Source: Halanaerobiaceae bacterium | GTDB taxonomy: Bacteria > Bacillota > Halanaerobiia > Halanaerobiales > Halarsenatibacteraceae | Direction of reading: 5' to 3' | DNA length: 58,394 bases | Assembly: GCA_007134885.1 (NCBI GenBank) | Contig: SLJX01000019.1 | Coordinates: 1 to 58,394 of the forward strand | Shown: piece after piece, positions 39,763-49,596 of the stretch | Position numbering within the stretch: the stretch's first letter is position 1 | How the letters are laid out: each line of letters begins with the position of its first letter | The notes under the pieces: model-generated | What the model was told of the DNA's origin: nothing | Database searches by the model: none | What the model saw: only the letters and a program-made list of their open reading frames with translations | Made by a program: the position numbers and the translations under genes

Positions 39763-39852
39763 ACTGGAAGAAAGAGTTATTTATTTTCCTGTTCTACTGA
39801 GACCTTACAGCAGGCAATTTTTTACTTTTAGCTAATGGGAGAAAAGTTTAAT

Positions 39853-41043
39853 TTAAAGAGAATAATTATTATCTTCAGCCAGCCGACTGACCCCTTCAGT
39901 TCCGGGGCTCAGTTCCTCTTCCCGGCTGGCAAATCCGGGCTCGGTATAGGCAAATATTTTGCCTTCAAAGTTGCGCAGCACTATCTTGCCCGGGGAACGG
40001 GAAATGATATACTGAGGATTTACCGGAATTTTCCCTCCCCCTCCGGGAGCATCAATTACATAGGTGGGCACCCCCAGGCCGGTGGTGTGTCCCCGAAGGG
40101 ATTCAATGATACTGAGGCCGCGATCAACCCTGGTGCGGAAATGTTCTATGCCCTGAGAAAGGTCGCACTGATAAATGTAGTAAGGCTTAATTCTGATTTT
40201 AAGCAGCTTATGAACCAGTTCACGCATGATTTTGGGGCTGTCGTTAACACCTTTCAGCAGGACCGACTGATTGCCCAGAGGTATTCCGGCATCTGCCAGT
40301 CTGTTTGCAGCCTCCTCAGCTTCAGGAGTAATTTCTCTGGGGTGATTAAAGTGGGTATTAAGATAAAGCGGGTGGTATTTTTTCAACATTTCAATCAGAT
40401 CAGGGGTTATCCTCTGAGGCATAACCACAGGGGCTCTGGTTCCAATTCTAATAATTTCCACATGTTCGATAGCTTTAAGTTCCTTTAATATACTTTCCAA
40501 TCTATCATTAGAGATCAGCAGGCCATCTCCTCCTGAAATCAAAACATCCCGGATTCGGGGGGTATTTTTTATATAATCCAGAGCCTGAGAAATTTTATCT
40601 GAAGGCAGAGGACTGTCAGTAACTCCAGCAAACCTTCTTCTGGTGCAGTGCCGGCAGTACATAGCACACTGATCTGTTATTAGAAGCAGCACTCTATCAG
40701 GGTAACGGTGAGTTAAACCCGGAACCGGGGCATCAATGTCTTCATGGAGAGGATCTTCCAGATCAGCCCGACCGGTTTTAAGTTCCAGAGAAGTAGGTAC
40801 AGCCTGCCGGCGGATGGGACAGTTCGGGTTTTCAGCAGACATCAGACTGGCATAATAGGGGGTTATGGCCATTCTTAATTTCTTCAAGGCTTTATTAATT
40901 TCTCTTTCTTCTTCTTCGGTTAAAGGGATAACCTGCTTTAAAGCAGTTGTGTCTGTTATTCTGTTTTTAAGCTGCCAGCGCCAGTCCTGCCAATCTTCCG
41001 GGCTGACCTCCTGCCAGATATCAAATTTTTGATAATATTGCAT
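39853..41043 (-). CDS. kamA: Lysine 2,3-aminomutase (radical SAM)
   Basis: CAMYCRHCTRRR radical-SAM cluster; DVLISGGDGLLI; RIGTRAPVVMPQRIT; QSVLLKGVND; YVIDAPGGGGKIPV. Confidence 0.93.
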   Translation of the reverse strand: MQYYQKFDIWQEVSPEDWQDWRWQLKNRITDTTALKQVIPLTEEEEREINKALKKLRMAITPYYASLMSAENPNCPIRRQAVPTSLELKTGRADLEDPLHEDIDAPVPGLTHRYPDRVLLLITDQCAMYCRHCTRRRFAGVTDSPLPSDKISQALDYIKNTPRIRDVLISGGDGLLISNDRLESILKELKAIEHVEIIRIGTRAPVVMPQRITPDLIEMLKKYHPLYLNTHFNHPREITPEAEEAANRLADAGIPLGNQSVLLKGVNDSPKIMRELVHKLLKIRIKPYYIYQCDLSQGIEHFRTRVDRGLSIIESLRGHTTGLGVPTYVIDAPGGGGKIPVNPQYIISRSPGKIVLRNFEGKIFAYTEPGFASREEELSPGTEGVSRLAEDNNYSL

Positions 41044-41212
41044 TCTATTTTCCTCCTGTTTTATCTGGGGTGTTTATATAATACCTCTACTAATACTTAT
41101 ATGCAAATTCTGTGCCAGAATACATCAGTTTGAGAGCAGGAGTTCTCCTCGGGAATAAAGAATTATTTGAATTAAAGGGAGATAAAATAGAGAATAAGGA
41201 GGCAGTCTAATT

Positions 41213-42286
41213 ATGAAAAACTTGCCCTGCACTAATATTAATCTAACCAGAATTACTGAAAATTCCCGTCAGATGAAGGCTAAATGTTCATCCCTGGGTA
41301 TTGAGCTGACCGGAGTTGTCAAGGGAGGAGCCGGCGATATCAGGATAGCTGAAGCTTTTCTGGCCGGAGGAATAAAGAAACTTGGTGATTCCCGGTTGAA
41401 AAATATCAGAGCATTTAAAAAGGCCGGCCTGGAAGCTGAATATCTGCTACTCCGGCTGCCCCACCCCGGTCTGGCTGATGAGGTGGTGGAACTGGCAGAT
41501 GTCAGTCTAAACAGCGAACTGACCACACTTCAGGCTCTGGGAGAAGCAGCCAGAGCCCGAAACAGGCATCATAAATCTATTATTATGATTGATTTAGGAG
41601 ATCTGCGGGAGGGGGTACTTCCCGCTGAAATCAGCGACTTTATGAACAGTGCCCGGCAAATTTCTGGAATTGAAATTATAGGACTGGGCACCAATGTCGG
41701 CTGCTACGGGGGAGTTTTACCCACCCCGGAAAACACCAGAGAACTGATTGAACTTAAGGAACAGCTGGAAGCTGATCTCTCAGCAGAGCTTGAGGTTATC
41801 TCAGGCGGAAATACTGCCACCACCAACCTTCTGGACCAGGGTAAAATGCCAGCCGGAGTTAATCACTTAAGGGTAGGAGAGGGTATTCTCCAGGGTACCG
41901 ATATTACCAATCAGAGGGAAATTCCCGGTTTTAATCAGCATAATATAACTTTATCTGCTGCTATTATTGAACTTAAACGAAAACCTTCAGTTCCCAGGGG
42001 TACCCTGGGTTATGATGCCTTTGGTCAAAAACCCAGCTTCGTAGATAAAGGAAAAAGGCTCAGGGCAATTTTAGCAGTCGGCCGACAGGATGTCAGGATA
42101 GATGGGCTAAAACCCTGCCTGGCTGGAGCTGAAATTATTGGTGCCAGCAGTGACCATCTGCTGCTGGATGTCACCGAAACAGATGTTGACCTTACAGTTG
42201 GTGATACTCTGGATTTTGAGCTTGATTATGGCGGTATGCTTTCTGCCCTGACTTCACCCTATCTGGCCAGAAATTATCTGGAATAA
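41213..42286 (+). CDS. Alanine/ornithine racemase-family PLP protein (amino acid racemase, Orr-like)
   Basis: CTNINLTRITENSRQMKAKCSSLGIELTGVVKGGAGDIRIAEAFLAGGIKKLGDSRLKNI; GLGTNVGCYGGVLPT. Confidence 0.8.
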   Translation: MKNLPCTNINLTRITENSRQMKAKCSSLGIELTGVVKGGAGDIRIAEAFLAGGIKKLGDSRLKNIRAFKKAGLEAEYLLLRLPHPGLADEVVELADVSLNSELTTLQALGEAARARNRHHKSIIMIDLGDLREGVLPAEISDFMNSARQISGIEIIGLGTNVGCYGGVLPTPENTRELIELKEQLEADLSAELEVISGGNTATTNLLDQGKMPAGVNHLRVGEGILQGTDITNQREIPGFNQHNITLSAAIIELKRKPSVPRGTLGYDAFGQKPSFVDKGKRLRAILAVGRQDVRIDGLKPCLAGAEIIGASSDHLLLDVTETDVDLTVGDTLDFELDYGGMLSALTSPYLARNYLE

Positions 42287-42327
42287 AACTGGCAGCCAGC
42301 CTGATTACAAAAACCATCTCCGGATCT

Positions 42328-44013
42328 CTAAACCACCCTGTTTCCTGCCAGATAGGTTTCCTGAATCTTTAATTTGCTGAGATTGGCCGCTTTGAGCTGA
42401 CGGGGATCCTCTTCCAGTACAATAAAATCAGCCAGCTGGCCGGGACTTAATGAGCCTTTAAAGGGAGCTTCACCACTGATCCTGGCTCCAGCTTTGGTAT
42501 AAAGCTCTAAGGCCTGATCCAGGTCCATTTTTTCCTGGGGCAGAAACCCCTGCTCCGGTCTGCCCTGCCAGTCCTGCCGGCTCAGGGCAGATTCTATGCC
42601 GTAGAGAGGGTTGACCGGTTCAATGGGAGCATCTGAACTGAAAGCCAGCTGCACTCCAGCCCGGGAAAGGCTCTGCCAGGCAAAGGAATTTTGCTGGAGT
42701 TCTTGATCCAGCCGCTTTTTTACCATCTGTCGGTCTGATTTGATAAAAACAGGTTGTACTATTGCCCAGATCTGTTCTCTGCCCAGTTCGTTGATCAGTC
42801 CGGGTCGTGTCAGCTGACAGTGAATAATCTGGGATTGCTTCAGCATTTTTTTGTTTGGTGCAGATTTTTTAATAGCTTCCAGGGCGGTTTTAATGGCCCA
42901 GTCACCGATGGCATGAATGGCAGGAATAAATCCCTGATGATAGCCTCTCTTCAGAAGCTCTCTCAGATTATCGGCATTGAGTAGCAGTTCGCCCTTGTTG
43001 CCAGGATCATCAAGGTATGAGGTGGAAAGTGCTGCAGTTCGGGCTCCCAGAGAGCCATCCAGCATTATCTTAATCGGGCCGTAACGGAGATCCTCATTGC
43101 CCTCTCCAGTAGGCCGGGAAATTTCCATCAGTTTTTCCAGGTCGGCAGTGTTTTTAATACGCTGCTGCAGGTAAAGGCGGGGCCTGACTTCGGTTTTATT
43201 AAGATAGTTCTGATAGGCAGCCAGCATATCCTCGGGCCGCCTGACAGCTCTCAGGTCATCAATTCCCGCAGAAGTTATACCCTTTTCCAGGAGGTGTTTT
43301 CCGGACAGTTCTAAAGTAGCAGTCAAATCTGATATACCTGGCTCGGGAAGCTTGTCAAGCACCAGCTCAACAGCGGAATCAAAAAGCAGACCGTTAGGAC
43401 TGCCGTCGGGATAGCGGCCAATTTTTCCTCCCTCCGGGTCGGCTGTCTCTTTCTCTATGCCGGCCAGTTTCAGAGTTTGAGAATTAACTGCTGCAGCATG
43501 ATAACAAATTCTTCTTAATATTATGGGTTTTTCAGTGGAGAAACTGTCAAGAAAATCTCTTTCAGGTAGTCTTTCTTCAGGAAACCGGCTGTCATTCAGC
43601 CTGACTCCCATAATAACCTCTGCCTGGCTTTTACTTTCGATCTCATCAGCAATTTTATCCCGGAGCTCCTGCCGGGAGCTCACCTGGCTTAGATCCAAAG
43701 CACTCAGGTCAGTGCCCAGCTGATAGAAATGGAGATGGGCATCATTAAAACCGGAAAGCAGGATCTGACCCTTTAGGTCTCTGCCGGTCCAGTCGCCGTA
43801 ACGGCTTATTATTTCTTCTCTTTCCCCGCAGGCTACCACTTTGCCATTCTCTAATGCCAGAGCTCCATCCTCCCACCAGGTTCCCTTCTTTTCTCGGACT
43901 GTACAGTTATAAAAAACTTTTTTAGCTTCAGCTGACATGATTTCCCTCCTGATTATTTGATTTTTAAAAGCTGCAGGCTTTCCGCCGGCAAAATTTTGAT
44001 TTAATAATATCAT
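42328..44013 (-). CDS. Amidohydrolase family 3 (YtcJ-like)
   Basis: LSGFNDAHLHFYQLGTDL; LDGSLGARTAALS; HAIGDWAIKTALEAI; AFSSDAPIEPVNPLYGIESA. True start probably internal (MSAEAKKVFYNCTV). Confidence 0.85.
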   Translation of the reverse strand: MILLNQNFAGGKPAAFKNQIIRREIMSAEAKKVFYNCTVREKKGTWWEDGALALENGKVVACGEREEIISRYGDWTGRDLKGQILLSGFNDAHLHFYQLGTDLSALDLSQVSSRQELRDKIADEIESKSQAEVIMGVRLNDSRFPEERLPERDFLDSFSTEKPIILRRICYHAAAVNSQTLKLAGIEKETADPEGGKIGRYPDGSPNGLLFDSAVELVLDKLPEPGISDLTATLELSGKHLLEKGITSAGIDDLRAVRRPEDMLAAYQNYLNKTEVRPRLYLQQRIKNTADLEKLMEISRPTGEGNEDLRYGPIKIMLDGSLGARTAALSTSYLDDPGNKGELLLNADNLRELLKRGYHQGFIPAIHAIGDWAIKTALEAIKKSAPNKKMLKQSQIIHCQLTRPGLINELGREQIWAIVQPVFIKSDRQMVKKRLDQELQQNSFAWQSLSRAGVQLAFSSDAPIEPVNPLYGIESALSRQDWQGRPEQGFLPQEKMDLDQALELYTKAGARISGEAPFKGSLSPGQLADFIVLEEDPRQLKAANLSKLKIQETYLAGNRVV

Positions 44014-44084
44014 ATCATATTTTGCCTGAGATACCTAACCGGTTTGTTTCGGCTGCTTACAGGTCAGAAAAACAGGCCTTTTTA

Positions 44085-44120
44085 GCAAAATATTTTTCGA
44101 AAAAAAGAAAAATATTTTGC
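44085..44120. promoter_or_regulatory. Perfect 14-bp inverted repeat, candidate operator/UAS in divergent intergenic region
   Basis: GCAAAATATTTTTC (44085-44098) - 8 nt - GAAAAATATTTTGC (44107-44120). Confidence 0.6.
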
Positions 44121-44194
44121 ATTTTTGCAGGTCCTTATTTCTGAGAAGAGAATTGTTTAATAGAATACCCTGAAAATTCAAGGAGGTTTTACCT

Positions 44195-45688
44195 TTGGAT
44201 GAGCAGCTGGATAGAATCATGAGTGAGGATGCCGGGCGTCTTCTGGGAGGAGGCAGCTGGCGGGAGATAGTGCTGGCACTAGATGAAGGGATTCATATTG
44301 TAGACCAGCAGGCCCGCACGATTTTATACAATCATTCAGCCGGACGAATGGACGGGCTGAGGCCGGAAGAAGTTCTGGACCGAAGTATTTTTGAGGTTTT
44401 TCCCTCTCTGACCTTTGAAAACAGCACTCTTATGCAGACTTTAAAAAGCGGCAAAGAGGTTTCTCAATCTCAGCAGACTTTCGTAAACATGAAGGGAGAA
44501 CAGATTACCACGGTAAATAAGACAGTTCCGGTTATTTTCAGCGGTGGTTCCCGGGGAGCTATGGAAATATCCCGTGATATTACCCTAATTCAGGAGCTGG
44601 CTGAAAATATCAGCAGCCTGAGAAATAGATTTTCTTCCGAAAGATCAGCAGAAACTTCTGCTACTGGCAGCCAGGAAACAAAATCCAGGTTTAAATCTAA
44701 TAATACCAGTTATACCTTTGCTGATCTGGTAGGTGAGAATAGAGAATTTAAAAAGGTGATGAATGATGCGGTGAGAGCCGCCGGCAGCGATTCCTCTGTG
44801 CTGATTATTGGCGAGACTGGAACCGGCAAGGAGCTCTTTGCTCAGGGCATTCATAATGCCAGTTCCCGGGCAGCCCAGCCCTTCATAGCTCAAAACTGTG
44901 CTGCTCTGCCCCGGGAGCTGCTGGAAAGTCTGCTTTTTGGAGCTGAAAAGGGGAGTTTTACCGGAGCTGCAACCAGACCAGGTCTCTTCGAGCAGGCCAG
45001 TGGAGGAACAATTCTGCTGGACGAAATTAATTCCCTGGATTATGACCTGCAGGCCAAACTGCTCCGGGTTCTTCAGGAGGGCAAAGTTCGCCGGGTGGGA
45101 GGTCAGCAGGAAAAGGAAGTGGATGTCAGGGTACTGGCTACTATGAATCAACCTCCGGAGGAGGCCTTTGCTGCGGGCAGTCTGCGTCAGGATTTATTTT
45201 ATCGCCTGAGTGTAATCTGTCTGTCTCTGCCTCCGCTGCGAAGGCGACGGGATGATATTCCTCTGCTGCTGGACCATTTTTTTGAGCTCTACAACAGCAG
45301 GTTTAATCGCAGACTGGAGGGGATAACCGCTCAGCTCAAACGGGCATTGTTAAAATATGACTGGCCTGGCAATGTCAGAGAACTTCAGCACATGATTGAA
45401 TGCGGTTTTAACCTGGTCAGCCAGGAGCGGAGAATTGGCCTGGATTCCCTTCCCCTGCATCAGAGGGAAAAGCTCAGCAATCTCAAAGAAGCCAGCAGCA
45501 ATAATCTGGCTGCACCGCTGCTTCAGGGTGAGATTCCTGAACTGGAAAGCTATCTGGCCCAGGTTGAAAAGAAGATGATTATCAGGGCATTGAACCAGTC
45601 CGGGGGCAATAAAACCGATGCCGGTAAAATGCTGGGAATTTCCAGACAGTCTCTGCAGTATAAATTGAAAAAATATCACCTGGAATAA
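44195..45688 (+). CDS. Sigma-54-dependent transcriptional activator (PAS-AAA-Fis)
   Basis: PAS region; IGETGTGKELFAQGIHNAS; GAEKGSFTGA; DEINSLDYDLQAKLLRVLQEG; C-terminal NQSGGNKTDAGKMLGISRQSLQYKLKKY HTH. Confidence 0.95.
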   Translation: MDEQLDRIMSEDAGRLLGGGSWREIVLALDEGIHIVDQQARTILYNHSAGRMDGLRPEEVLDRSIFEVFPSLTFENSTLMQTLKSGKEVSQSQQTFVNMKGEQITTVNKTVPVIFSGGSRGAMEISRDITLIQELAENISSLRNRFSSERSAETSATGSQETKSRFKSNNTSYTFADLVGENREFKKVMNDAVRAAGSDSSVLIIGETGTGKELFAQGIHNASSRAAQPFIAQNCAALPRELLESLLFGAEKGSFTGAATRPGLFEQASGGTILLDEINSLDYDLQAKLLRVLQEGKVRRVGGQQEKEVDVRVLATMNQPPEEAFAAGSLRQDLFYRLSVICLSLPPLRRRRDDIPLLLDHFFELYNSRFNRRLEGITAQLKRALLKYDWPGNVRELQHMIECGFNLVSQERRIGLDSLPLHQREKLSNLKEASSNNLAAPLLQGEIPELESYLAQVEKKMIIRALNQSGGNKTDAGKMLGISRQSLQYKLKKYHLE

Positions 45689-45696
45689 AAGTTGCA
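45681..45696 (+). promoter_or_regulatory. Candidate sigma-54 (-24/-12) promoter upstream of lysO
   Basis: TGGAATAAAAGTTGCA: GG and GC dinucleotides at the spacing of TGGCAC-N5-TTGCA; sits directly behind the sigma-54 activator gene. Confidence 0.4.
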
Positions 45697-45723
45697 TGTA
45701 ATAATGGCAGGAGGTTTTTCACT

Positions 45724-46659
45724 ATGGATCTGGGTTTACTGGTTGTCTTTTTACTGGCCGGTTTCGCCCTGGGTTTTTTCCAGGAGAATAACCGGCTGCT
45801 GAGCAGGCTGGCCCGCTGGGTGGTTCATTTTGGCCTTCTGGTTTTAATAGCAGCCATGGGGGCCCGGATTGGGGCAGACCCGGAGGTCATTGCCGATCTG
45901 GGTCGAATCGGTTTGCAGTCCTTTGGGCTGGCAATCGGAGGAATAACAGGAAGTGTGGTCTGCCTTTATATATTCTCTTATTATGTGGAAATTTTAAGTG
46001 AGCAGCCAGATCATCATGAACACGGTGTTTACGAAACTTCCGGCGATGAGGGAGGCTTGAGGCTGACAGCAATTATTCTGCTGGTGGTGACAGCTGGTTG
46101 TCTGGCCGGCTGGCTTATTCTGCCGGAAACTGCACTACCCCTGCTGACCTCTCTTACAGCCTATTCACTGATGGTGTTATTTGTAGGAGTAGGAGTTGAT
46201 ATTGGTCAGAAGAGGGGCATTTTCAGGCAGATCAGAGAGCTGGGCTGGAGAATAATTGCTATCCCCCTGCTGGTGGCGATTGGCAGTATTATCGGGACTG
46301 TAATTGCCGGCACCCTGCTGGGTCTGCTCCGTAATGAATCTGCTGCTCTGGGAGCAGGTTTTGGCTGGTACAGCCTGTCAGCAGTGCTGCTGACAGATCT
46401 GCACAGTGTGGAGCTGGGTTCCATGGCCTTTTTGACCAATATTATGCGGGAGATGCTGGCTCTGGTTATCATACCTTTGATTGCTCCCCTGCTGGGTTCA
46501 ATTACTGCGATAGCTCCCGGAGGAGCAACAACAATGGATGTAACTCTGCCGCTGTTAAAGAAGGTTGGTGGTGAAGAGGTTGTCCTTCCAGCTTTTATTA
46601 ATGGAGTGGTATTGACGGCCCTGGTCCCTCTGCTGGTGCCCTTTTTGCTAGCCCTGTAA
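45724..46659 (+). CDS. lysO: LysO family lysine transporter/exporter (DUF340)
   Basis: Polytopic; GARIGADPEVIADLGRIGLQSFGLAIGGITGS; GFGWYSLSAVLLTDLHSVELGSMAFLTNIMREMLALVIIPLIA. Confidence 0.88.
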   Translation: MDLGLLVVFLLAGFALGFFQENNRLLSRLARWVVHFGLLVLIAAMGARIGADPEVIADLGRIGLQSFGLAIGGITGSVVCLYIFSYYVEILSEQPDHHEHGVYETSGDEGGLRLTAIILLVVTAGCLAGWLILPETALPLLTSLTAYSLMVLFVGVGVDIGQKRGIFRQIRELGWRIIAIPLLVAIGSIIGTVIAGTLLGLLRNESAALGAGFGWYSLSAVLLTDLHSVELGSMAFLTNIMREMLALVIIPLIAPLLGSITAIAPGGATTMDVTLPLLKKVGGEEVVLPAFINGVVLTALVPLLVPFLLAL

Positions 46660-46662
46660 AAC

Positions 46663-46694
46663 TTGAGCCTGAGGGATTTTTTTGCCAGGCTCAA
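46663..46694. terminator. Hairpin downstream of lysO (possible terminator)
   Basis: TTGAGCCTG (46663-46671) / CAGGCTCAA (46686-46694) perfect 9-bp inverted repeat; weak A/T tail. Confidence 0.5.
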
Positions 46695-46936
46695 AAATTA
46701 AATGATTTTGTTTAAAAAGGCTTTACATGGTTACCGGGTTATTAATACATATGAGAGTATTTGGAGATAGTTATTTATTTTTATTAATGAGACAGTATAA
46801 TTTAACTAAATAATTTAATAAATTAACTTAAATTTACAAAAGATGATTTTAAGTCAGGGACTCACCGGTTATTATTTGGCCTGAAGGCAGATAATAGATT
46901 GGCAAAGTCAGCACCAGGGAGAGGAGGAAGGCGACC

Positions 46937-47995
46937 ATGGCTCGACTGGGAGAACTAATTTTAAAATCCGACAGCAGGACTACTGCCTTTATTGGGCTGG
47001 CAAAAAATGCCGGGAAAACCACAGCCTTTAATAAGGCCAGTCGGGAACTGGCTGCTGAAAACTGCAGGCTGGCTCTGCTTTCCTTTGGCAGGGATGGTGA
47101 AAGAAAGGATGCGGTAACCGGCAGGCAGAAACCCCCGGTGCTGGTGCCTCCAGGAGCCTGTTTTGTCACGACTGAGAAAGCCCTTTCTACTTACAGCCTG
47201 GAAGCTGAACTGCTGGAAAAAACCGGGTTTCAAACTATCAGAGGCGAGGTCTGTATTTATCGCTGCCGGAAAGACTTCTGTAAAGCAGAGCTGACCGGGA
47301 TCAACAGGACTTCAATCCTGAGAAAGGTTAAAAACAGGCTGCTAGACTCAGCTGAATATATTCTGGTTGACGGAGCACTGGACCGGAGAAGTTCAGCCCT
47401 GCCGGAACTGGCAGAGACAGCAGTAATTTCCACCGGTGCGGTGCTGGGCAGCACAGTAGACAGGGTGGTAGATAAAACCACCTCGGCACTGACAGGCTTA
47501 AAACTGCCCGGCGTTGAGAATGGGGGGCAGCACAGCAGATTTAAAAAACTTATGGAAGAGGCTGAAAACTCTTGCTCAGGGGGCTGGCTATGCAGCAGCC
47601 GGGATAAAGTAATGTTTCGCGAAAAACTTTCCCTGAATCTCAAACAGGAACTGACTGAACTGCTGGCAGAAGAAGACTACAATTTATTAATTTTGACCGG
47701 AGCCCTCACCGAAGAGATTGCCAGGGTTTTGATTACCGCACAAAAGAGCCGGGGGCTGGTGATAATTGTCAGGGATGGTACCAGGATTTTCCTGAAATTA
47801 AGGGACTTTAATCTGCTGAGCAATAGAGGAATTAAAATAAAGGTGCTTGACCCCATATATATACTGGCTTTAGCAGTAAACCCTCATAATCCTGAGGGGC
47901 GGGATCTTAATCCGGAGATTTTACTGGCAGCTCTCAGGGAGTCCCAGCCTGACCTGCCGGTCATTGATGTGAAATCGCAAAGTTATAAGTTTTAA
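46937..47995 (+). CDS. P-loop protein, KamB-like putative lysine 5,6-aminomutase reactivase component
   Basis: AFIGLAKNAGKTTAFNKA P-loop; directly upstream of KamD; assignment mainly by context. Confidence 0.6.
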   Translation: MARLGELILKSDSRTTAFIGLAKNAGKTTAFNKASRELAAENCRLALLSFGRDGERKDAVTGRQKPPVLVPPGACFVTTEKALSTYSLEAELLEKTGFQTIRGEVCIYRCRKDFCKAELTGINRTSILRKVKNRLLDSAEYILVDGALDRRSSALPELAETAVISTGAVLGSTVDRVVDKTTSALTGLKLPGVENGGQHSRFKKLMEEAENSCSGGWLCSSRDKVMFREKLSLNLKQELTELLAEEDYNLLILTGALTEEIARVLITAQKSRGLVIIVRDGTRIFLKLRDFNLLSNRGIKIKVLDPIYILALAVNPHNPEGRDLNPEILLAALRESQPDLPVIDVKSQSYKF

Positions 47996-48027
47996 ATTTC
48001 AGTAAATTACCAGGGGGAGAGATTAAC

Positions 48028-49596
48028 ATGGCTGAGCTTGCTGTTGATGAAGAACTGGTAACTGACTGCCGTCAGGCAGCTGCAGAGATTGCTGATGGAG
48101 TTGATAAATTTATTTCAGGTCTTACCACCACTTCAGTGGAACGAACCGTCCTGAGGCTGCTGGGAGTAAACGGGGTTGATGAGGAAGAAGTACCTGTTCC
48201 CAATATAATGGTGAGGCAGCTGCAGGAAGCAGAACTGCTTAAAGAGGGATCAGCTCACAATTTGGGGAGGGCTCTGCTGGCAGGTAATTATGAAATTGAC
48301 GAATTGGCTGAGGCAGTGGCCCGGGGAGAGGTTTTTCTGCCTGACCTGATTAAGAAATGCCGGCCTTCCAGGGAGGAGGTCAGCAGTTTTGTCAGAGAGC
48401 TGACGGAAAAAAAAGCCCGGAAAATTATAAATATCCGGCAGGAAAGGGAGGAACTTAAGCAGGAATTATCACCGGGCCCCCGGCCATGGCTCTATGTGAT
48501 TGTGGCCACCGGTAATATTTATGAAGATGTCAGGCAGGCCCGGGCGGCAGCGCGGCAGGGGGCAGATATCATAGCTGTGATTCGGAGCACAGCCCAGTCC
48601 CTACTGGATTATGTTCCTTACGGGCCAACCACCGAGGGCTTTGGGGGTACCTATGCCACCCAGGAAAATTTTCGCATAATGCGGGAGGCCCTGGATGAGG
48701 TTGGCGGGGAGTTGGGGCGTTATATCCAGCTGGTTAATTACTGCTCGGGACTCTGCATGCCGGAAATTGCTGCCCTGGGAGCTCTGGAAAGACTGGATAT
48801 GATGCTCAATGATGCCATGTATGGTATTCTATTCAGGGATATCAACATGAAAAGAACCTTTATTGATCAGTATTTTTCCCGGCTGATCAATGCCTATGCC
48901 GGCATCATTATCAATACTGGAGAGGATAACTATCTCACCACCGCCGATTCTCTAGAGGAAGCCCATACTGTGGTGGCCTCCCAGTTTATCAATGAAGAAC
49001 TGGCCAGGCGATCCTGTTTGCCCCCGGAGCTGATCGGCCTGGGACATGCCTTTGAAATAGATCCTGAGCTGGAAGACGGCTTTCTGATGGAACTGGCCCA
49101 GGCCCAGCTGGTCCGCCAGCTCTTTCCAGAATCTCCTCTTAAGTATATGCCTCCCACCAAGTATATGACCGGGGATATTTTTAAGGGACATCTTAAGGAC
49201 GGTATGTTTAATCTGGCCTCTATTATCACCGGCCAGGGAATACAGCTCTTAGGGATGCTGACTGAAGCTATTCATACTCCCTTTATTCAGGATCGGGCCC
49301 TTAGTCTGGATAATGCCCGTTATATTTTTAATAACTGCAGAAACCTGGGCCAGGAGCTGGAATTTAAATCGGGAGGCAAAATTCAAAACCGGGCTGACCA
49401 GGTTCTGGCCGAGACGGCGAAAATGCTGGGAAAAATAGCGGTTAAGGGTCTGATGCAGTCCCTGGAGGAAGGTTTTTTTGCCGGAATTAAAAGGTCCAGA
49501 AATGGCGGTAAGGGCAGTGAGGGAGTTCTGGCATGCTCCCGGTATTATTACAATCCCTTTGCCGATCTTTTCAGAAAGGAGCTGAACAGCCAGTGA
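48028..49596 (+). CDS. kamD: Lysine 5,6-aminomutase alpha subunit
   Basis: GADIIAVIRSTAQSLLDYVPYGPTTEGFGGTYATQENFRIMREALDE; 522 aa; kal/kce/kdd downstream. Confidence 0.93.
   Translation: MAELAVDEELVTDCRQAAAEIADGVDKFISGLTTTSVERTVLRLLGVNGVDEEEVPVPNIMVRQLQEAELLKEGSAHNLGRALLAGNYEIDELAEAVARGEVFLPDLIKKCRPSREEVSSFVRELTEKKARKIINIRQEREELKQELSPGPRPWLYVIVATGNIYEDVRQARAAARQGADIIAVIRSTAQSLLDYVPYGPTTEGFGGTYATQENFRIMREALDEVGGELGRYIQLVNYCSGLCMPEIAALGALERLDMMLNDAMYGILFRDINMKRTFIDQYFSRLINAYAGIIINTGEDNYLTTADSLEEAHTVVASQFINEELARRSCLPPELIGLGHAFEIDPELEDGFLMELAQAQLVRQLFPESPLKYMPPTKYMTGDIFKGHLKDGMFNLASIITGQGIQLLGMLTEAIHTPFIQDRALSLDNARYIFNNCRNLGQELEFKSGGKIQNRADQVLAETAKMLGKIAVKGLMQSLEEGFFAGIKRSRNGGKGSEGVLACSRYYYNPFADLFRKELNSQ

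Noticed and set aside
39835-40488. Plus-strand 217-aa ORF
   Set aside because: Shadow ORF antisense to kamA, which has clear radical-SAM motifs.
46700-46936. Cobalamin riboswitch upstream of the B12-dependent kam genes
   Set aside because: I could not identify a convincing B12-box or the expected conserved core in this AT-rich leader.
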